Both the position numbers and the translations under genes were made by a program. A model generated the notes under the pieces. The model was not told the DNA's origin, did not search any database, and saw only the letters and a list, made by a program, of their open reading frames with translations. From the NCBI GenBank assembly GCA_030446485.1, contig JAUJNF010000007.1, positions 62,001 to 126,000 of the forward strand: 64,000 nucleotides of DNA, given 5' to 3'. Positions 34,137 to 42,877 of the stretch are shown piece after piece (the first letter of the stretch is position 1; each line of letters opens with the position of its first letter). The stretch is from Thermoleophilaceae bacterium. GTDB lineage: Bacteria; Actinomycetota; Thermoleophilia; Solirubrobacterales; Thermoleophilaceae.

Positions 34137-35071
34137 GGGTGCTCCTCTGGCACGTGCACGGCTCCTGGACCACCGCTCTGGTGCAGGGTGACCACCAGTA
34201 TCTCGTGCCCGTCCTGCCCGACCGCGGGCCCGACGGCCGTGGCCGCGCCCAGACCTACACGTGGCCCGACTCGGTCGTGGAGGTCACGCCCGAGGAGGCC
34301 TCCGAGGCCGAGATCGACGTAATGATCGCCCAGCGCCCCGAGGAGCTGAACGGCCTGGCGGGCGACTGGCTCGGCGGGCGCCGGCCAGGCCGCGACCTTC
34401 CGACGGTCTACGTGGAGCACAACGCGCCGCAGGGGCGGATCGCGGAGATGCGCCATCCGGCCGCCGATCGCGACGACCTCACGCTCGTGCACGTGACGCA
34501 CTTCAACGCGCTGTTCTGGGACACGGGCAGCACGGCGACGCGGGTGATCGAGCACGGCGTCGTCGACCCCGGCTACCGCTACACGGGCGAGCTGCCGCGC
34601 ACGGCGGTGGTGGTGAACGAGGCGCGCCGCCGCGGGCGGGTCACCGGCACCGACCTGCTCGAGCGGCTGGGGGAGGCCGCGCCCCTCGACCTCTTCGGCA
34701 TCGATGCCGAGGGCGTGGGGGGCATCGCCGACGTGCCGCAGGATCGCCTGCACGACGAGATGGCGCGCCGCCGCGTCTACCTGCATCCCATTCGCTGGAC
34801 CTCCCTCGGCCTGTCGCTGATCGAGGCCATGCACCTCGGCATGCCGATCGTCGCCCTCGCTACCACCGAGGTCCCGCAGGCCGTGCCTGCCAAGGCCGGC
34901 GTCGTGTCCACCCGGGTTGAGGTGCTGGCCGAGGCGCTCCGGGAGCTCGTGCGCGATCCGGAAGCCGCGCGCGAGCGCGGGCTGGCGGCGCGGGAGGCCG
35001 CTCTCGCCCACTACGGCCTCGAGCGCTTTCTCGCCGACTGGGACGAGGTGCTGGAAGAGGTCGCGGCGTGA
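34133..35071 (+). CDS. glycosyltransferase, GT4-like C-terminal half
   Basis: 312 residues; ATGA overlap with the gene before. Start MRVLLWHVHGSWTTALVQGD; the C-terminal half carries RRVYLHPIRWTSLGLSLIEAMHLGMPIVAL, which matches the nucleotide-sugar binding loop of GT-B enzymes (E-x7-E region as SLIEAMHLGMP). The N-terminal half is shorter than usual and lacks the common G-G-x-x-R motif, but has VYVEHNAPQGRIAEM and HVTHFNALFW. Acceptor and donor unknown. Member of the heptose cluster. Confidence 0.75.
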   Translation: MRVLLWHVHGSWTTALVQGDHQYLVPVLPDRGPDGRGRAQTYTWPDSVVEVTPEEASEAEIDVMIAQRPEELNGLAGDWLGGRRPGRDLPTVYVEHNAPQGRIAEMRHPAADRDDLTLVHVTHFNALFWDTGSTATRVIEHGVVDPGYRYTGELPRTAVVVNEARRRGRVTGTDLLERLGEAAPLDLFGIDAEGVGGIADVPQDRLHDEMARRRVYLHPIRWTSLGLSLIEAMHLGMPIVALATTEVPQAVPAKAGVVSTRVEVLAEALRELVRDPEAARERGLAAREAALAHYGLERFLADWDEVLEEVAA

Positions 35072-36288
35072 GGATCGCAATGGTGTCCGAGCACGCGAGC
35101 CCGCTCGCCGCCCTGGGCGGCGTGGATGCCGGCGGGCAGAACGTGCACGTGGCCGCGCTAGCGCTCGCGGAGGCGCGCCGCGGGGTCGAGGTGGTGGTGC
35201 ACACGCGCCGCGAGGACCCGAGCGTGCCGCGAGAGGTGCCGCTCGGGCCCGGCGTGGTGGTCGATCACGTGGCCGCGGGCCCGGCGCGGGTGCTCTCTAA
35301 GGACGAGCTCCTGCCTCACATGCCCGCCTTCGCCGCCGACCTCCGCGAGCGCTGGACCGAGCGGCGCCCGGACCTCGTGCACGCGCACTTCTGGATGTCG
35401 GGCCGCGCGGCCCTCGACGCCGCCCGCCCGCTAGGCGTTCCCGTGGTCCAGACCTTCCACGCCCTCGGGGTGGTGAAGCGCCGCCACCAGGGCGAGCGCG
35501 ACACCAGTCCGCCCGGACGAATCGACATGGAGCGGAAGATCGCGCGCGCGGCGGACCGCGTGATCGCCACCTGCACCGACGAGGTGGTCGAGCTGGTGCG
35601 CCTGGGCGCCGACGGCGGGCGGATCAGCACGATCCCGTGCGGAGTCGATCTGGAGCGCTTCACGCCCGACGGCCCCGCCGACGACCGTCCGTCCGGCCGT
35701 CAGCGCCTGCTCGCGCTCGTCCGGCTGGTGGAGCGCAAGGGCGTCGGAGACATCGTGGCGGCGCTGCCCTCGCTGCCGGACGCGGATCTGGTGGTGGCCG
35801 GCGGACCACCGGCGTCCGAGCTGCACCACGATCCCGAGGCCACGCGACTGCGGACGCTGGCCGAGGAGCTGGACGTGGCCGATCAAGTCGACCTGCGCGG
35901 ACGGGTCGAGCGCGAGCGGCTCCCGGCGCTCATCCGCTCGGCCGACGCCGTGGTGTGCGTGCCGTGGTACGAGCCGTTCGGGATGGTGCCCCTCGAGGCG
36001 ATGGCCTGTGGCGTGCCGGTGGTGGGCTCGCGCGTGGGCGGGCTGATCGACTCGGTGGTTCACGGGGAGACCGGCGTGCACGTGCCTCCGCGCCGGCCGC
36101 GGGCCCTCGCCGCGGCCCTGCGCGGGCTGCTCGCCGACCCTGAGCGCTGTGCGCGGCTCGGCGCCGGTGGCGCCCGGCGAGCTCGTGAGCGCTACGGCTG
36201 GGACCGGATCGCGGACGCGACACTCGACGTGTACGAGGACGTGGCCGCGCGAGCGGGCACCGCCGAGCGAGCCGAGGCGTTCGCGTGA
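35068..36288 (+). CDS. family 4 glycosyltransferase
   Basis: 406 residues from GTG. N-terminal GGVDAGGQNVHVAALALAEA is the MshA/sucrose-phosphate synthase-like loop; LVHAHFWMSGRAALDAA, VIATCTDEVVEL, STIPCGVDLERFTP and the C-terminal VPWYEPFGMVPLEAMACGVP (E-x7-E retaining-enzyme motif) are clear. It forms alpha-linked sugars from a nucleotide donor. Translationally coupled on both sides (GTGA overlaps), in the middle of the heptose cluster. The sugar is unknown; UDP- or GDP-linked sugars are typical. Confidence 0.9.
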   Translation: MRIAMVSEHASPLAALGGVDAGGQNVHVAALALAEARRGVEVVVHTRREDPSVPREVPLGPGVVVDHVAAGPARVLSKDELLPHMPAFAADLRERWTERRPDLVHAHFWMSGRAALDAARPLGVPVVQTFHALGVVKRRHQGERDTSPPGRIDMERKIARAADRVIATCTDEVVELVRLGADGGRISTIPCGVDLERFTPDGPADDRPSGRQRLLALVRLVERKGVGDIVAALPSLPDADLVVAGGPPASELHHDPEATRLRTLAEELDVADQVDLRGRVERERLPALIRSADAVVCVPWYEPFGMVPLEAMACGVPVVGSRVGGLIDSVVHGETGVHVPPRRPRALAAALRGLLADPERCARLGAGGARRARERYGWDRIADATLDVYEDVAARAGTAERAEAFA

Positions 36289-36896
36289 CGAGGTTCGCCC
36301 ACTCGCCTGGTCGCGGTCACCTGGCCGCGCTGACCGCACCGCTGGCGGCGCTCGAGTCAGACGCCGGGCGCCTCGAGCGCTGGGGCCGCCGTGCCGGCCG
36401 CGTGATGCTCGGCGGCGGCCGCCTGCTCGCCGTGGGCAACGGCGGCAGCGCCGCGCAGGCGCAGCACCTGACGAGCGAGCTGGTTGGGCGCTTCCAGGAC
36501 GAGCGCCCGGCGCTGAGCGCCGTGTGCCTGAACGCGGAGACCTCGGCGCTCACCGCCATCGCCAACGACTACGGGTTCGAAGAGGCCTTCGCCCGCCAGC
36601 TGCGGGCCCACGCCCGGCCGGGAGACGTACTCGTGGCCCTCAGCACCTCGGGGGGCAGCCCGAACGTGCTCGCCGCCGCGCAGGCGGCCGCCGAGATGGA
36701 GGTGAGCACGCTCGCCCTCACCGGCTGCGCGCCGAACCCGCTCGTCGAGCTGTGCGACGACGCCGTCTGCGTCGAGGGGCCGACGACGGCCACCGTCCAG
36801 GAGGTCCACCTCGTGGCCGTCCATCTGCTCTGCCTGGCGGTGGACGCGCACGTGGCCGCAGTTACGGGCCGTACCGCCGAGCAGGCGCTCCGATGA
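36285..36896 (+). CDS. gmhA: sedoheptulose-7-phosphate isomerase
   Basis: 203 residues from GTG. SIS domain with the GmhA pattern: RLLAVGNGGSAAQAQHLTSE, LVGRFQDERPAL, LNAETSALTAIANDYGFEEA, VLVALSTSGGSPNVLAAAQA and EVHLVAVHLLCLAV at the C-terminal metal site. It converts sedoheptulose 7-phosphate to D-glycero-D-manno-heptose 7-phosphate, the first step to ADP-heptose. Overlaps the genes before and after (GTGA, ATGA), and the next gene is hldE, which carries out the following steps. Confidence 0.9.
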   Translation: MTRFAHSPGRGHLAALTAPLAALESDAGRLERWGRRAGRVMLGGGRLLAVGNGGSAAQAQHLTSELVGRFQDERPALSAVCLNAETSALTAIANDYGFEEAFARQLRAHARPGDVLVALSTSGGSPNVLAAAQAAAEMEVSTLALTGCAPNPLVELCDDAVCVEGPTTATVQEVHLVAVHLLCLAVDAHVAAVTGRTAEQALR

Positions 36897-38269
36897 CGGC
36901 CGCGCCGCTCGTGGTGGTGGGCGACGCCCTGCTCGACCGCGATCTCGACGGCCGTGTCGAGCGGCTCGCCCCCGATGCGCCGGTGCCGGTGGTGGAGGAT
37001 CCCGTGCAGCACTCGCGCCCCGGCGGGGCGGGGCTGGCAGCGGCGCTCGCGGCCGCGGACGGCCGTCCGGTCACCCTGATCACGGCACTCGCCCGGGACC
37101 TGGCGGGGCGAGAGCTCGGAGCGCTGCTGGCCGAGGCCGGCGTCGAGGTGCTCGACCTGGGGCTCGAGGGCCGGACGCCCGAGAAGGTGAGGGTCACGAC
37201 GCACGGCCGCTCACTGCTGCGGATCGATCGCGGAGGGCGGCGCGGCGAGATCGCCCGCGCGCCGGCCGCCGCTGTGACCACCGTCTTGGAGGACGCCCGC
37301 GCCGTGCTGGTGTCGGACTACGGGAGGGGGGTGGCCGCCGACCCCGCGGTACGCATGGCTCTCGAGGCCGCCGTGGCCGCCGGCACTCCGGTGATCTGGG
37401 ATCCCCATCCGCGCGGTCCGGAGCCCGTGCGGGGCGTCGCACTCGCCACTCCCAACCGCGCAGAGGCGGCCCGCGCCGCGGGAGCCGCCGTGCCCGCCGA
37501 GCAGGCCGGCGAGCTCGTCGAGCGCTGGGGTGCAGACCACGTGTGCGTGACGCTCGGAGCCGACGGCGCCGCACTGGCCGGACGCGACGGCGACCGGCTT
37601 CAGGTGCCGGCCCCTCGGGCCTCGGGCGGCGACCCGTGCGGGGCCGGCGACCGCTTCGCATCCGTGGTCGCGGCCCGCATGGCCGACGGCGCCGCGCCCG
37701 CCGAGGCGGTGACCGCGGCGGTGGCCAAGGCCTCCGCGTTCGTGGCGGCGGGCGGTGCGGCGGCGGCGAGGCTCAATCGTCCCGAGCCGCTCGACCCACG
37801 GGGCCGGACCGGCGGCGGCCCGGACGAGCTGGTGCGCCGCGCCCGCGAGAGCGGCTGGTCCGTGGTCGCGACGGGTGGCTGCTTCGACCTCCTGCACGCC
37901 GGGCACGTACGCACCCTCCAGGGCGCCCGCGCGCTCGGAGACTGCCTGGTGGTGTGCCTGAACTCCGACGACTCGGTGCGCCGGTTGAAGGGCCCCGACC
38001 GTCCCGTCGTCTCCCAGGAGGACCGGGCGGCGGTTCTGAGCGCGCTGGCGTGCGTGGACGCGGTGGCGGTGTTCGACGAGGACACGCCCGAGGCGGTGCT
38101 CGACCGGCTGCGGCCTGACGTGTGGGCCAAGGGTGGCGATTACTCGGTGGACGACCTGCCCGAGGCGCGGCTCATGGAGCGGTGGAGCGGGCGCGCGGTG
38201 ATCCTGCCCTACGTCGAGGGGCGGTCCACCACCAGGCTGATCCGGGAAGCGGCCCACCGTGGAGTCTGA
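36893..38269 (+). CDS. hldE: bifunctional heptose 7-phosphate kinase / heptose 1-phosphate adenylyltransferase
   Basis: 458 residues. Residues 1-305, PfkB-like kinase: VVVGDALLDRDLDGRVERLA, SRPGGAGLAAALAAADGR, TPNRAEAARAAG, GGDPCGAGDRFASVVAA. Residues 325-458, nucleotidyltransferase: VVATGGCFDLLHAGHVRTLQ, VCLNSDDSVRRLKGPDRPVV, WAKGGDYSVDDLPEARLM, YVEGRSTTRLI. This is the same order as E. coli HldE. It makes D,D-heptose 1,7-bisphosphate and, after dephosphorylation (GmhB-like domain at 32580-33096), ADP-D-glycero-beta-D-manno-heptose. A homologue of the 6-epimerase HldD is not found in the window, so the D,D form may be the final donor. Confidence 0.9.
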   Translation: MTAAPLVVVGDALLDRDLDGRVERLAPDAPVPVVEDPVQHSRPGGAGLAAALAAADGRPVTLITALARDLAGRELGALLAEAGVEVLDLGLEGRTPEKVRVTTHGRSLLRIDRGGRRGEIARAPAAAVTTVLEDARAVLVSDYGRGVAADPAVRMALEAAVAAGTPVIWDPHPRGPEPVRGVALATPNRAEAARAAGAAVPAEQAGELVERWGADHVCVTLGADGAALAGRDGDRLQVPAPRASGGDPCGAGDRFASVVAARMADGAAPAEAVTAAVAKASAFVAAGGAAAARLNRPEPLDPRGRTGGGPDELVRRARESGWSVVATGGCFDLLHAGHVRTLQGARALGDCLVVCLNSDDSVRRLKGPDRPVVSQEDRAAVLSALACVDAVAVFDEDTPEAVLDRLRPDVWAKGGDYSVDDLPEARLMERWSGRAVILPYVEGRSTTRLIREAAHRGV

Positions 38270-38963
38270 CCTTGGAACCGTGATCGTCACCGGCGGCGCG
38301 TCGGGCATCGGCGCGGCCACCGCGCGGGCGGTGGGCGCGGCGGGCGGCACCCCCGGGGGGCACGACCCGCGCCCCCCCGCCCACGGGCGCGACCCCGAGC
38401 TGGTGGTCCAGGGCGCCCCGCGCGCGGCGGGGGGCGCCGGGGGGCGGGGCGCGGGGGCGGCCGCGGGGGGCAGCGGCGGGGGGCTCGACGGCGTGGTCAC
38501 GGCCGCGGCCATCGACACGCCCGGCCAGCTGGAGAACGTGGCCGGCGAGACGTGGGAGAACGTCGTGGCCGTGAACCTGCTGGGCACGGTGGCGGTGGTG
38601 CGCGCGGCGCTCAACCATCTCGAGCGCTCGCGCGGCAGGGTGGTCACGGTGGGCTCGACGCTGGGCCTGAGGGCCGTGAGCGACGCCACCGCCTACTGCG
38701 CCAGCAAGTTCGGGGTGGTCGGATTCACCCGCGCCCTCGCCGCCGAGACGCAGGGTCGCCGCGGGGTGACGCTGCTGATACCGGGCGGCATGCAGACGGC
38801 TTTCTTCGACTCGCGCGAGGAGAAGTACAAGCCCCCGCCCGACATGAAGCTGAACCGCCCCGAGGACGTGGCCCAGTCGATCCTCTTCGCGTTGCGGCAG
38901 CCCCCGGGCTGCGAGGTGCGCGAGCTGGTGATCACGCCCTCGGTGGAGTCCTCCTGGCCGTAA
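38259..38963 (+). CDS. short-chain dehydrogenase, N-terminal part corrupted by a GC-extreme stretch
   Basis: 234 residues. VIVTGGASGIGAATARAVG (NAD(P) site), VVAVNLLGTVAVVRAALNHL, TVGSTLGLRAVSDATAYCASK with Ser, Tyr and Lys (YxxxK), GFTRALAAET and LLIPGGMQTAFFDSR form an intact classical SDR from residue 80 on. Residues 27-78 (bases 38337-38492) are almost only Gly, Pro, Ala and Arg, replacing strands 2-4 with the NAD ribose-binding acidic residue and NNAG-type loop. This stretch is close to pure G/C and looks like unreliable base calls. It overlaps the end of hldE. The role is probably sugar or lipid modification in the cluster. Confidence 0.7.
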   Translation: MESDLGTVIVTGGASGIGAATARAVGAAGGTPGGHDPRPPAHGRDPELVVQGAPRAAGGAGGRGAGAAAGGSGGGLDGVVTAAAIDTPGQLENVAGETWENVVAVNLLGTVAVVRAALNHLERSRGRVVTVGSTLGLRAVSDATAYCASKFGVVGFTRALAAETQGRRGVTLLIPGGMQTAFFDSREEKYKPPPDMKLNRPEDVAQSILFALRQPPGCEVRELVITPSVESSWP

Positions 38964-38980
38964 GCACGGCGCCGCGGCTG

Positions 38981-39964
38981 GTGGTACTGCGCGCCCTCGG
39001 GCTCGGCGACCTGCTCACCGCGGTGCCGGCGCTGCGCGCGCTGCGCGTCGCCTTCCCCGAGCAGCGGCTGAACCTTGCCGCCCCGCGCGCCCTGGCGCCG
39101 CTGGCGGCACTCACCGGGGCGGTGGACGAGGTGGTGGACACCGCGCCACTTGCGCCGCTTTCCTCCGAGCTGCACGGGGCCGGCCTCGCCGTGAACCTGC
39201 ACGGGCGCGGGCCCGAGAGCCACCGGATCCTGGAGGCGGCCGCGCCGGCGCGGGTGATCGCCTTCCGCCACGCGGAGATCCCCGTCACCGCCGGATCGCC
39301 GCGGTGGCGCGCCGGGGAGCACGAGGTGCACCGCTGGTGCCGCCTGCTCGAGGAGAGCGGGGTGCCCGCCGACCCGACCCGCCTCGACCTCGACGGGCCG
39401 GCGACCGACGCGCCCGACGTCGCTCGAGGCGCCACCGTGGTGCACCCCGGCGCGGCGAGCGCCGCACGCCGGTGGCCGGCGGAGCGCTTCGCCGCGGTGG
39501 CTCGCGCGGAGCGTGAGGCCGGGCGGTCGGTGGTGGTGACCGGGGGTCCCGAGGAGATCCAACTCGCCCGCGCGGTGGCGGAGCAGGCGCGACTGCCCGG
39601 CGAAGCGGTGCTCGCCGGCCGCACACGGCTCGACCAGCTCGCGGCGGTCATCGCCGCGGCCGGCCGGGTGGCGTGCGGCGACACCGGCGTGGCGCATCTG
39701 GCCACCGCGCTGGGCACTCCCTCGGTGGTGCTCTTCGGGCCCACCTCACCGGCCGAGTGGGGGCCGCCGCCCGAGCGTTCATGGCACCGCGTGCTGTGGG
39801 CCGGGCACACGGGCGACCCTCACGGGGCGGTGCCCGACCCCGGCCTGCTCGAGATTTCCGTAGGGGAAGTTCTGCCAGAGCTCGACCGCCTCCCCGAGGC
39901 GTCCGCGGTCCTAAGGCGGTCCCCCCAACGCAACAGATCGGAGAGTTCCTTGACGAGCCCGTAG
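38981..39964 (+). CDS. GT9 heptosyltransferase-like glycosyltransferase (second copy)
   Basis: 327 residues from GTG 38981, the only standard start near the family's usual N-terminus (VVLRALGLGDLLTAVPALRA). Further GT9 features: LAVNLHGRGPESHRIL, VVHPGAASAARRWPAERFAA, SVVVTGGPEEIQLARAVAE, LAGRTRLDQLAAVIAAAGR and ACGDTGVAHLATALGTPSVV. It lies 17 bases after the SDR and ends the glycan part of the cluster. It probably adds a further heptose. The gene follows the same organisation as core heptosyltransferases I and II in Gram-negatives, by analogy. Confidence 0.85.
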   Translation: MVLRALGLGDLLTAVPALRALRVAFPEQRLNLAAPRALAPLAALTGAVDEVVDTAPLAPLSSELHGAGLAVNLHGRGPESHRILEAAAPARVIAFRHAEIPVTAGSPRWRAGEHEVHRWCRLLEESGVPADPTRLDLDGPATDAPDVARGATVVHPGAASAARRWPAERFAAVARAEREAGRSVVVTGGPEEIQLARAVAEQARLPGEAVLAGRTRLDQLAAVIAAAGRVACGDTGVAHLATALGTPSVVLFGPTSPAEWGPPPERSWHRVLWAGHTGDPHGAVPDPGLLEISVGEVLPELDRLPEASAVLRRSPQRNRSESSLTSP

Positions 39965-39973
39965 ATTGCGCTC

Positions 39974-40849
39974 GTGCCCGCACCCCTCCTCGTGGTCGAC
40001 GCGCCCTCGGCCCTCTACCGCGCGTTCTTCGCGCTTCCCAAGACCATCACCGACGAGCAGGGCCGTCCGGTGAACGCGCTGCTCGGCACGGCCAACATGG
40101 TGCTGCAGGTGATCGAGCGCCACGCGCCTCGGGCGGTGGTGCTCTGCGTGGGGCAGGAGTCGGCGCGCTACCGGGTCAAGCTCTATCCGCCTTACCACGC
40201 GGACCGTCCGCCGATGCCCGACGAGTTGCGCCACCAGTTCTCGGTCGCGGCACGCCTGTTCCGGGCCTTCGGCTGGGAGATCGCCACCTCGCGCGACCTC
40301 GAGGCCGACGACCTCCTCCACTCGTACGCGCTGACGGAGGAGGACGCCGGCGGGTCGACGCTGCTGTTGACCGGCGATCGCGACCTCTACCAGTGCGTCA
40401 GCGAGCGAACGACGGTCCTCTTCCTGCGGACCGGTGGCGACGGCCCGGACGTCGTGACTCCCGACGAGGTCGGGCGCCGCTACGGCATCGCACCGAGCGC
40501 CGTGCCGGACTTCATCGCCCTGCGGGGCGATCCGTCCGATGGGCTGCCGGGCGCGAAGGGCATAGGAGAGAAGACCGCGGCCGACCTGCTGCGCCGCCAC
40601 GGCTCGCTCGAGGACACCATCGCGGGCTGCCTCCGCGAGCGCCCCTCGGTGCGCGCCGCCTTGTACGGCAAGGAGGACGAGCTGCGCAACTTCAGGGACA
40701 TCGCGACGCTGCGCCGCGTCGCGGTCGAGCGGCCGCCCGACCGCGAGACGGACTGGAAGAAGGCCGCCGCCGGCGTTCGCCGGCTGGGCATGCGCCGGCT
40801 GGCCGAGCGGCTCGATGCGGCGGAGCCCGAGCGCCCGCCGCAGCGCTAG
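39974..40849 (+). CDS. 5'-3' exonuclease (PIN/FEN-like, Pol I N-terminal type)
   Basis: 291 residues from GTG. PIN-like acidic residues: LLVVDAPSALYRAFFALP, DLEADDLLHSYAL, LLLTGDRDLYQCV; helix-hairpin-helix: DPSDGLPGAKGIGEKTAADLL. This is the stand-alone form of the 5' nuclease domain of DNA polymerase I, common in actinobacteria. It removes RNA primers and flaps in replication and repair. It begins nine bases after the GT9 gene and overlaps the convergent M20 gene by four bases. Confidence 0.9.
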   Translation: MPAPLLVVDAPSALYRAFFALPKTITDEQGRPVNALLGTANMVLQVIERHAPRAVVLCVGQESARYRVKLYPPYHADRPPMPDELRHQFSVAARLFRAFGWEIATSRDLEADDLLHSYALTEEDAGGSTLLLTGDRDLYQCVSERTTVLFLRTGGDGPDVVTPDEVGRRYGIAPSAVPDFIALRGDPSDGLPGAKGIGEKTAADLLRRHGSLEDTIAGCLRERPSVRAALYGKEDELRNFRDIATLRRVAVERPPDRETDWKKAAAGVRRLGMRRLAERLDAAEPERPPQR

Positions 40850-41979
40850 CTGAGGTCAAGCAGGGCCGCCGCCACCGCGGCCGCCACCTCGGCGCGCGAG
40901 GCAAGCGAGTCCGTCCGGACGAACTCCTCCGACGTGTGCGCTCCACCGCCGCGCGGACCCAGGCCGTCGACCGTGACCGGCACCACGGTGGCCAGATGGC
41001 TCGCGTCGCTGGCGCCGCCGCGGTGCACCGGCACGACCGGCCGGCCGAGGCGCTCGGACGCCGATCGCAGCAGCGGTTGCGTGTCGGCGGTGGAGTCCAT
41101 GCTGGGCCACTCGCGCACCAGCCGGGCCTCGAGCGTTGCCCCTCCCACCTCGCTCGGCACGGCTGCCACCACCGGCCCGAAGGCGGCCAGCCGGTCGGCG
41201 CGCAGGTCGCAGTACAGCTCGCCCGCCGCCGGGACCACGTTGAACACCTCCCCGGAGCGGAGGATGGTGGGCACGACGCTCAGGCGCTCGTGTCCGTGCG
41301 GATCGTGGCGGGCCGCCACGCGCTCGGCGGCGACGGCGAGAGCGAGCAGAGCGTTGCGGCCGTCGTCCGGGGCCGAGCCGGAGTGGGCGGCGCGCCCGCG
41401 GGCCTCCACCCGTAGGGTGCCGGCGGCCTTCCTTCGCACCACGACGCCCTCCTCTCCGGCGCGCGTGCGCTCGCCCGCCTCGAACGACAGGCAGCCGTCG
41501 AAGCCGCAGAAGCGTTCGGCGTGGGCGAAGGGCTCGGTCCTCCACTCCTCGTCGGTCACGAGCAGGAGCCTCGCCTCGGCGAGGCTGGCCGGCGCCTCGG
41601 CGAGCGCGCGCAGCACCCCGAGTGCGAGTACCACCCCGCCCTTCATGTCCACCGTGCCCGAGCCGTACAGCCGCCCGTCCTGCCGCTCGATCGGGCGGTG
41701 GGCGTCGTGGCCGACCACCGTGTCCAGGTGGCCGAGGAGGAGCAGCCGCCGCGTGCCCGATCCGGTCACGGTGGCCATCAAGTCGGCCGCGAAGCCCGGG
41801 GACGAGCAGGGCAGGCGCTCGACCGTCGCCGCCGGCGGGCAGAGGGCGGTGGCCACGGCCACGGCCTGCTCCGCGCCGTGCAGGTCTCCCGAGGGAGAGG
41901 ACACCGCCACCAGCGCCTCGAGGTCCCGCTCCGCACGGGCGGCGATCTGGCCGGCGACGCTCGCGACGAAGCTGCTCAC
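40846..41979 (-). CDS. M20 family metallopeptidase (glutamate carboxypeptidase-like)
   Basis: 377 residues. Zinc ligands and catalytic acids: LLLLGHLDTVVG (His, Asp), YGSGTVDMKGGVVLAL (bridging Asp), VTDEEWRTE (Glu-Glu), LSFEAGE (Glu/Asp), and HRGGASDASHLA near the end (His). The dimerisation domain begins at GTLRVEARGRAAHSGSAP. The family cleaves small peptides or N-acyl amino acids in the cytoplasm. The first gene of the following minus-strand pair is 16 bases upstream (GT2), possibly an operon. Confidence 0.85.
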   Translation of the reverse strand: MSSFVASVAGQIAARAERDLEALVAVSSPSGDLHGAEQAVAVATALCPPAATVERLPCSSPGFAADLMATVTGSGTRRLLLLGHLDTVVGHDAHRPIERQDGRLYGSGTVDMKGGVVLALGVLRALAEAPASLAEARLLLVTDEEWRTEPFAHAERFCGFDGCLSFEAGERTRAGEEGVVVRRKAAGTLRVEARGRAAHSGSAPDDGRNALLALAVAAERVAARHDPHGHERLSVVPTILRSGEVFNVVPAAGELYCDLRADRLAAFGPVVAAVPSEVGGATLEARLVREWPSMDSTADTQPLLRSASERLGRPVVPVHRGGASDASHLATVVPVTVDGLGPRGGGAHTSEEFVRTDSLASRAEVAAAVAAALLDLS

Positions 41980-41995
41980 GCGTGGATCCTCGCGC

Positions 41996-42877
41996 TCAGG
42001 AAGGCGAGCCCTCGAGTGCCGCCCGCCGCCGCTCCAGCTCTCGGGGCAACGGTCGGCGTTCCTTGAGGACCCACGGCAGGCCGCGCACGGCGTCCAGCGC
42101 TCCCGCGCGCACCGCCGCGTCCCGGCTGGCCGGCCTCACCAGCTGCGCCGTCCGCCGCAGCGCCGCGAGCGGCGGGCTCCGCAGCCAGGTGGTCCACAGC
42201 GCGTTGCGAGTCTGCCGCCTGCGCCGCCCGTCCGGATCGCGCGCCTTCGAGGGGTGATGGTGGGCGACGATCTCGGGCACGTAGGCGAGCTCCCATCCCG
42301 CGGTGGCCAGGTCGAGGGCCAGCACCTCCTCCTCGCCGCCGATGCCGTAGCGGCTGTCGAAGCCGCCGACCGCCAGGAAGGCCGAGCGCCGCACCACCGC
42401 CCCACAGGCCACGAAGCCGAGCACCGGACGGCCGGCGGAGCCCGGGGCCGGGGGGAGGCTACCGGAGCCCATGGCGGTGGACACCGGATCCTCCTGCTCC
42501 TCGGGCCCGACGAGCACACGAGCACCGACCAGCCCGAGCCGCGGATGGCGGTCGAACAGCGCCGCCGCCCGCTCGAGGGCCCCGGGTGCCCACCACGAGT
42601 CGTCGTCGGCGAAGGCCACGTAGGGCTCCTTCAGCCGCCTGGCGCCCACTGTCCGCGCTCCGGCGCCGAGGTCGCGCTCGAGCGCGACGACCTCCACCTC
42701 GGGATGGCGTTCGCGCACGCTGGCGACGGTCTGGTCCGTGGAGGCGTTGTCCACGACCAGCACCCGCGGCCGCTCCGGCAGCTCCTCCAGCCGCTCGAGC
42801 GTACGCCGAAGCTCCGCGGCCCGGTCACGCGTGGCCACCACCACCGCCACCCGTCCGGCCACCGCGGCCGCGGTCAA
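41996..42877 (-). CDS. family 2 glycosyltransferase
   Basis: 293 residues from a TTG at 42877 that overlaps the stop of the DUF2795 gene (TTGA). GT2 features: VAVVVATRDRAAELRRTLER, VLVVDNASTDQTVASVRERH, YVAFADDDSWWAPGALERAA (DxD-like), FVACGAVVRRSAFLAVGGFD and GGEEEVLALDLATAGWELAY. The C-terminus is basic (KERRPLPRELERRR). It is of the rhamnosyl-like or galactosyltransferase group and could extend the surface glycan, but it is on the opposite strand from the heptose cluster. Confidence 0.85.
   Translation of the reverse strand: MTAAAVAGRVAVVVATRDRAAELRRTLERLEELPERPRVLVVDNASTDQTVASVRERHPEVEVVALERDLGAGARTVGARRLKEPYVAFADDDSWWAPGALERAAALFDRHPRLGLVGARVLVGPEEQEDPVSTAMGSGSLPPAPGSAGRPVLGFVACGAVVRRSAFLAVGGFDSRYGIGGEEEVLALDLATAGWELAYVPEIVAHHHPSKARDPDGRRRRQTRNALWTTWLRSPPLAALRRTAQLVRPASRDAAVRAGALDAVRGLPWVLKERRPLPRELERRRAALEGSPS

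Noticed and set aside
38259..38963. HldD (ADP-heptose 6-epimerase) at the end of the heptose cluster
   Set aside because: The protein is a classical short SDR with YCASK and lacks the extended epimerase C-terminal domain.
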